Source of the DNA: Flavobacterium psychrophilum
GTDB lineage: Bacteria > Bacteroidota > Bacteroidia > Flavobacteriales > Flavobacteriaceae
Length of the DNA stretch: 36,219 bases
Assembly: GCA_022729635.1 (NCBI GenBank)
Contig: DZAU01000016.1
Location: 1 to 36,219 of the forward strand
Direction of reading: 5' to 3'
The first letter of the stretch is position 1, and the number at the start of each line of letters is the position of its first letter. This document shows positions 32,689 through 36,219 of this stretch, one piece after another. The position numbers and the translations under genes were made by a program. Below the pieces are notes generated by a model that saw nothing but the letters and a program-made list of their open reading frames with translations, ran no database searches and was not told the DNA's origin.

Positions 32689-33945
32689 TTACAAATCAAA
32701 TTGTTTTATTTTTCTATACAATGTTCTTTCTGAAATGCCTAATTCATCAGCGGCAGCTTTTCGTTTTCCTTTGTTTTTTTCCAAAGATTTTTTTATCATT
32801 TCGATTTCTCTTTGCTCTAATTTAAGAATTTCTTCTTCTTCAACAGTTTCGGCAAATTGATAATTATCGTCTTGTTCTTGATAGCTATTTTCTTTGTTTT
32901 GAGTGGAAATTACATTAGTTCTTGGTTCTTCTTCAAAATCTATTTCACTGTCTTCTTCGTTGGAACCGTATATTTTGTTGATTAAATGCGAATTTTTCTC
33001 CTGCACTTTTGCGCCTCCGTTTTGCATCAACTCCAAAGTTAATTTTTTCAAATCATTCAAATCACTTTTCATATCAAAAAGTACTTTGTACAGAATTTCT
33101 CTTTCGGTGCTAAAATCATTTTTGCTTTTTTCGTCTTTAATTACCGAAGGCAAATTACTCGCTTCTGAAGGTAAATACGATTGCAAAGTTGCAGCCGAAA
33201 TATCTCTATTGGTTTCCAAAACCGAAATTTGTTCGGCAACATTTCGCAATTGGCGAATGTTTCCGCTCCAGCGAAATTTTTGCAATAATTCTACGGCATT
33301 TTCGTCCAGTTTTATTGGGGGCATTTTGTATTTATGGGCAAAATCGGCCGCAAATTTTCGGAATAAGAGATGAATATCGTCTTTTCGGTCACGCAAAGGA
33401 GGTAAAGTGATATCCACGGTACTCAATCTATAATACAAATCTTCACGGAATTTCCCTTTTTCGATAGCATCAAACAAATTGATATTAGTGGCAGCCACGA
33501 TTCTCACGTTTGTTTTTTGCACTTGCGAAGAACCTACTTTTATAAATTCGCCATTTTCAAGCACACGAAGCAATCGCACCTGAGTTGTCAAAGGCAATTC
33601 GCCCACTTCATCAAGGAAAATGGTCCCGCCATCGGCAACTTCAAAATAACCTTCACGAGTTGAGGTTGCGCCTGTAAAAGACCCTTTTTCGTGACCAAAA
33701 AGTTCACTGTCAATAGTTCCTTCTGGAATTGCACCACAGTTTACTGCGATATATTTTCCGTGTTTTCTATGCGAAAGTGTATGAATAATTTTTGGAATAC
33801 TTTCTTTTCCAACACCACTTTCTCCCACAACCAATACCGTAATATCAGTTGGTGCCACCTGAATTGCTTTTTCTATCGCACGATTGAGTTTCGGGTCATT
33901 TCCGATAATCTCGAATCGTTGTTTTATTGATTGAACTGTTTCCAT
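32689..33945 (-). CDS. Sigma-54-type AAA+ transcriptional activator without receiver domain
   Basis: A 418-residue NtrC-family protein. The AAA+ domain has Walker A GESGVGKE (41-48), the sigma-54-contact loop ELFGHEKGSFTGAT (GSFTGA in place of GAFTGA, 88-93), Walker B GGTIFLDEVGEL (106-117) and the arginine-finger region DLYYRLSTVDI. A C-terminal Fis-like helix-turn-helix (KKSLEKNKGKRKAAADELGI and SERTLYRKI) follows a long acidic linker. There is no N-terminal receiver or sensor domain, only about 15 residues. The start is ATG 33945; upstream codons to 33990 are unrelated. The acidic linker (EEEILKLEQREIEM) may be a coiled coil. Placement beside lptE and miaB is, in my recollection, conserved in flavobacteria. 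Confidence 0.9.
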   Translation of the reverse strand: METVQSIKQRFEIIGNDPKLNRAIEKAIQVAPTDITVLVVGESGVGKESIPKIIHTLSHRKHGKYIAVNCGAIPEGTIDSELFGHEKGSFTGATSTREGYFEVADGGTIFLDEVGELPLTTQVRLLRVLENGEFIKVGSSQVQKTNVRIVAATNINLFDAIEKGKFREDLYYRLSTVDITLPPLRDRKDDIHLLFRKFAADFAHKYKMPPIKLDENAVELLQKFRWSGNIRQLRNVAEQISVLETNRDISAATLQSYLPSEASNLPSVIKDEKSKNDFSTEREILYKVLFDMKSDLNDLKKLTLELMQNGGAKVQEKNSHLINKIYGSNEEDSEIDFEEEPRTNVISTQNKENSYQEQDDNYQFAETVEEEEILKLEQREIEMIKKSLEKNKGKRKAAADELGISERTLYRKIKQFDL

Positions 33946-33974
33946 ATTGTTTTGTTTAAAGGCAACAAATTTTA

Positions 33975-34007
33975 ACCACAAATTACTCAAATTTTCACAA
34001 ATTGTTT
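33975..34007. repeat. Inverted-repeat arm, left, flanking the GxxExxY gene
   Basis: 33 bases beginning ACCACAAATT, matching the reverse complement of 34410-34442 at 28 of 33 positions. It overlaps the last codon of the GxxExxY gene. Confidence 0.8.
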
Positions 34008-34395
34008 AAGTGCTAATTAATCTTTTGTGAGTTAATGATTTATTTTGAAAATTTACAATAATTCCAATTGGAGTATCTGCTAGTTTCATGTAATTTAATG
34101 TTCTTGAAAGATGTTCATTTGTTATTTCTTTAACTGATTTTACTTCTAAAATTAGATCATCATAGACTACAAAATCTGCATAAAAATTATGGGGTAGAAT
34201 AAATCCTTTATAATCAACATCATATTTTTTTTCTCTTATATATGGAATATTATTATTTTTAAATTCAATTTCTAAGGCATCTTCATATACTATCTCAAGT
34301 AATCCAGGCCCTAATATTCGATGAACTTCCATGCACAAACCAACAATGGTATAGTTTTCCTCTTTCTTATAATAATATTCATTTTCGTAACTCAT
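34006..34395 (-). CDS. GxxExxY-family protein
   Basis: A 129-residue protein of the GxxExxY family, which I associate with PD-(D/E)XK-like nucleases (PDDEXK_3), but no member is known to me to be functionally characterised. The defining motif is HRILGPGLLEIVYEDALEIE (G-x-x-E-x-x-Y), followed by YDVDYKGFILPHNFYADFVV and DDLILEVKSVKEI, with a D-x(n)-E-V-K catalytic-like pattern. LNYMKLADTPIGIIVNF closes the domain. The gene is bordered by 33-bp inverted repeats and interrupts the otherwise compact miaB-to-lptE cluster, hinting at insertion. Confidence 0.85.
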   Translation of the reverse strand: MSYENEYYYKKEENYTIVGLCMEVHRILGPGLLEIVYEDALEIEFKNNNIPYIREKKYDVDYKGFILPHNFYADFVVYDDLILEVKSVKEITNEHLSRTLNYMKLADTPIGIIVNFQNKSLTHKRLIST

Positions 34396-34409
34396 AATAA
34401 TATAATGTA

Positions 34410-34442
34410 AAATTGTTTGTGAAAATTTGTGAAATTTGTGGT
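34410..34442. repeat. Inverted-repeat arm, right, flanking the GxxExxY gene
   Basis: 33 bases ending AAATTTGTGGT, the partner of 33975-34007. It lies between the GxxExxY start and the miaB stop. Confidence 0.8.
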
Positions 34443-34448
34443 ATAAAA

Positions 34449-35894
34449 TTAATTCATCTTACTCAAACCAACTGCCTCACCAATCAAGGTTCCACTGGTG
34501 CAACTCGTGATTTTTATGTTTACAAAATCTCCAATCTTGTAATTTTCTTTTGGAAAAACCACGACTATACTTTGGGAATTTCTTCCGGACCAATCCTTTT
34601 CTGATTTTTTAGAAACTTTCTCTGCCAAAACTTCAACAGTTTGACCCACAAATTCCTGAGTTCTTATCGCACTGTGGATTCTTTGTAAATCGACAATTTC
34701 CTGTAATCTTCGCAATTTTATAGTTTCAGGAACATCATCTTCCATTTTGCGTTCAGCCAGTGTTCCCGGGCGTTCAGAATACGCATACATATAACCAAAA
34801 CTATATTTCACGTATTCCATCAAACTCAAAGTATCCTGATGATCTTCTTCAGTTTCCGTTGGAAAACCTGAAATCAGGTCTTGAGTAATGGAACAATCCG
34901 GAATGATAGCATTTATTTTATCAATCAATGTTTTATATTCCTCACGAGTGTGCAAACGGTTCATTTCCTTGAGGATTCTGTCGCTTCCTGATTGAACCGG
35001 CAAATGAATATGGTTGCAAATATTCGAATGTTTCGCAATCACGTGCAACACACTTTCGTGCATATCCTGCGGATTTGATGTCGAAAATCGAATGCGCATT
35101 TTTGGAAAACCAACTGCTGCCATTTCGAGTAATTGATCAAAATCAACCGCAGTTGCTTTTTGCATTTCTGAAGCATTGGTGAAATCTTTTTTCAGTCCGC
35201 CTCCATACCATAAATAGCTATCTACATTTTGTCCCAAAAGTGTAATTTCCTTAAAACCGTTGTCCCACAAATCCTGAATTTCCTTCATAATGCTTTGCGG
35301 TTCGCGGCTTCGTTCGCGACCTCGGGTAAAAGGCACCACGCAAAACGTACACATATTGTCGCAACCACGCGTGATGGAAACAAAAGCCGAAACGCCATTC
35401 GAATTCAATCGAACGGGAGAAATATCACCATAGGTTTCGTCTTTCGACAAAATCACGTTTATTGCATCGCGACCTTCTTCGACTTCGGATAATAAATTTG
35501 GTAAATCTTTGTAAGCATCTGGACCAACAACGAGGTCGACAATTTTTTCTTCTTCGAGAAATTGACTTTTCAAACGTTCTGCCATACAGCCTAAAACGCC
35601 CACTTTCATTTTTGGGTTTGTGCGTTTTACGGCATTGTATTTTTCCAAACGTTTACGGATTGTTTGTTCCGCTTTGTCCCGAATCGAACAGGTATTTACC
35701 AAAACCAAATCGGCTTCTTCTAAAGTTTGTGTAGTATTGTATCCGTTTGACGACAGGATGGAAGCCACGATTTCGCTATCCGAAAAATTCATCGCACAGC
35801 CGTAACTTTCTATAAAGAGTTTCTTGGTATTCTCTGGTTTATAATCTAAAACGAGGCTTTCGCCTTGCTTGCTTTCTTCAATAATCTTTTCCAT
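34449..35894 (-). CDS. miaB: tRNA-2-methylthio-N6-dimethylallyladenosine synthase MiaB
   Basis: A 481-residue radical-SAM methylthiotransferase that adds a methylthio group to i6A37 of tRNAs reading U-starting codons, using two iron-sulfur clusters. The N-terminal cluster ligands are Cys33 (ESYGCAMN), Cys69 (VNTCSIRDKAE) and Cys103 (LGCMAER), and the radical-SAM CxxxCxxC is at 178-185 (RGCDNMCTFCVVPFTRGRER). The C-terminal TRAM domain (about 420-480) binds tRNA. The start is ATG 35894; a TTG at 35906 is possible. The length is typical and a good promoter lies 34 bases upstream. Confidence 0.96.
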   Translation of the reverse strand: MEKIIEESKQGESLVLDYKPENTKKLFIESYGCAMNFSDSEIVASILSSNGYNTTQTLEEADLVLVNTCSIRDKAEQTIRKRLEKYNAVKRTNPKMKVGVLGCMAERLKSQFLEEEKIVDLVVGPDAYKDLPNLLSEVEEGRDAINVILSKDETYGDISPVRLNSNGVSAFVSITRGCDNMCTFCVVPFTRGRERSREPQSIMKEIQDLWDNGFKEITLLGQNVDSYLWYGGGLKKDFTNASEMQKATAVDFDQLLEMAAVGFPKMRIRFSTSNPQDMHESVLHVIAKHSNICNHIHLPVQSGSDRILKEMNRLHTREEYKTLIDKINAIIPDCSITQDLISGFPTETEEDHQDTLSLMEYVKYSFGYMYAYSERPGTLAERKMEDDVPETIKLRRLQEIVDLQRIHSAIRTQEFVGQTVEVLAEKVSKKSEKDWSGRNSQSIVVVFPKENYKIGDFVNIKITSCTSGTLIGEAVGLSKMN

Positions 35895-35927
35895 AGTCAC
35901 TTTCAAAAGTGTGTTTTAATAAGAATG

Positions 35928-35959
35928 CAAAGTTACAATTATTTGAATCAATCTGACAA
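35928..35959 (-). promoter_or_regulatory. Promoter of miaB
   Basis: On the minus strand TTG and TAACTTTG (TAnnTTTG) are 21 bases apart, 34 bases before the miaB ATG. Confidence 0.75.
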
Positions 35960-35998
35960 GATGTCAGCCGAAGAATTAACAATGTTTTATAACAAAGT

Positions 35999-36040
35999 AC
36001 CCTTTCAAAAACCCTTATCAGGGTTCAAAACCCTGAAAGG
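35999..36040. repeat. Nested palindromic intergenic repeat
   Basis: CCTTTCA (36001-36008 region) pairs with TGAAAGG (36034-36040), enclosing AACCCT-TATC-AGGGTT and a further AACCCT. It is a compact hairpin cluster of a type seen between genes in flavobacteria. Confidence 0.6.
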
Positions 36041-36174
36041 ATTGCTTTTCGATTGGATTGCTTTGGATTTTTATCATTTCATCAATAGTATTGCCTTGTT
36101 TTTTTATCAAAAAAAATGTTTTTAGGAAAAAATTAGACTTTGGAATACGATTATCATTAGAGAGTTTTTCTGAA

Positions 36175-36219
36175 ATGGAAAAAATAAAAATAATTCCATT
36201 GTATGCGGTTGGAAATTTG
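36175..36219 (+). CDS. Possible start of a gene running off the right edge
   Basis: An ATG opens MEKIKIIPLYAVGNL and runs off the window end. Fifteen codons are too few to identify a family. Nothing upstream looks like a clear promoter, and this may be a chance frame. Confidence 0.25.
   Translation, partial: MEKIKIIPLYAVGNL

Noticed and set aside
35865..36125. An 86-residue + strand frame starting inside miaB and crossing its promoter
   Set aside because: It overlaps the miaB start and promoter and the intergenic palindrome, and its product is low-complexity with no recognisable domain.

Overview
The window comes from a low-GC member of the Bacteroidota, most likely family Flavobacteriaceae and probably Flavobacterium. 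The grounds are: a gliding/T9SS type B C-terminal domain, an S46 dipeptidyl-peptidase, a FolK-deoxynucleoside kinase fusion, two-ACT SerB, GroEL ending in GGM-type residues, Bacteroidetes -7 promoter elements (TAnnTTTG) before many genes, almost no Shine-Dalgarno sequences, and several of the short palindromic intergenic repeats that litter flavobacterial genomes. This identification rests on family knowledge and was not checked by a search.

Layout. 1-2310 is an accessory restriction-modification island: the tail of an unidentified gene, a 79-aa acidic protein, a beta-class adenine methyltransferase and a PD-(D/E)XK nuclease, each stop overlapping or abutting the next start, followed by an orphan C-terminal half of a Sau3AI/MutH-like enzyme. 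2310-3060 looks like a single promoterless gene cassette (an NTF2-like lipoprotein) bounded by attC-like sequence and ending in a terminator. 3262-6092 holds a U32 peptidase/RNA-hydroxylase-type protein and fabD. 6217-6719 is a toxin-antitoxin-like pair. 7025-12834 holds galE, a DegT-type sugar aminotransferase, waaA (Kdo transferase, carrying two repeat-derived in-frame insertions) and an S46 peptidase. 13055-14122 has a repeat-containing lipoprotein and a tRNA-Leu/tRNA-Gly operon whose leader carries three 77-bp tandem tRNA-Gly-like pseudo-tRNAs.

14191-23149 is mostly housekeeping: mutS, a DUF1573 protein, a SPOUT RNA methyltransferase, a large T9SS-secreted lectin-like protein, folK-dNK and sppA. 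23207-27144 is a mixed region with a VapBC-type module, DUF2797, a GH3-family ligase framed by a long inverted repeat, a second toxin-antitoxin locus with a frameshifted ParE toxin, and a tiny lipoprotein. 27189-35894 is a mostly minus-strand core block (serB, groEL, groES, secG, TPR protein, lptE, sigma-54 activator, miaB) into which a GxxExxY gene bordered by 33-bp inverted repeats is set.

The most unusual structures are the tandem pseudo-tRNA array, the palindromes read in frame inside waaA, the attC-like cassette, the chimeric restriction locus, and the inverted-repeat-bounded GxxExxY gene. All identifications are from reading motifs by eye; no database was consulted.
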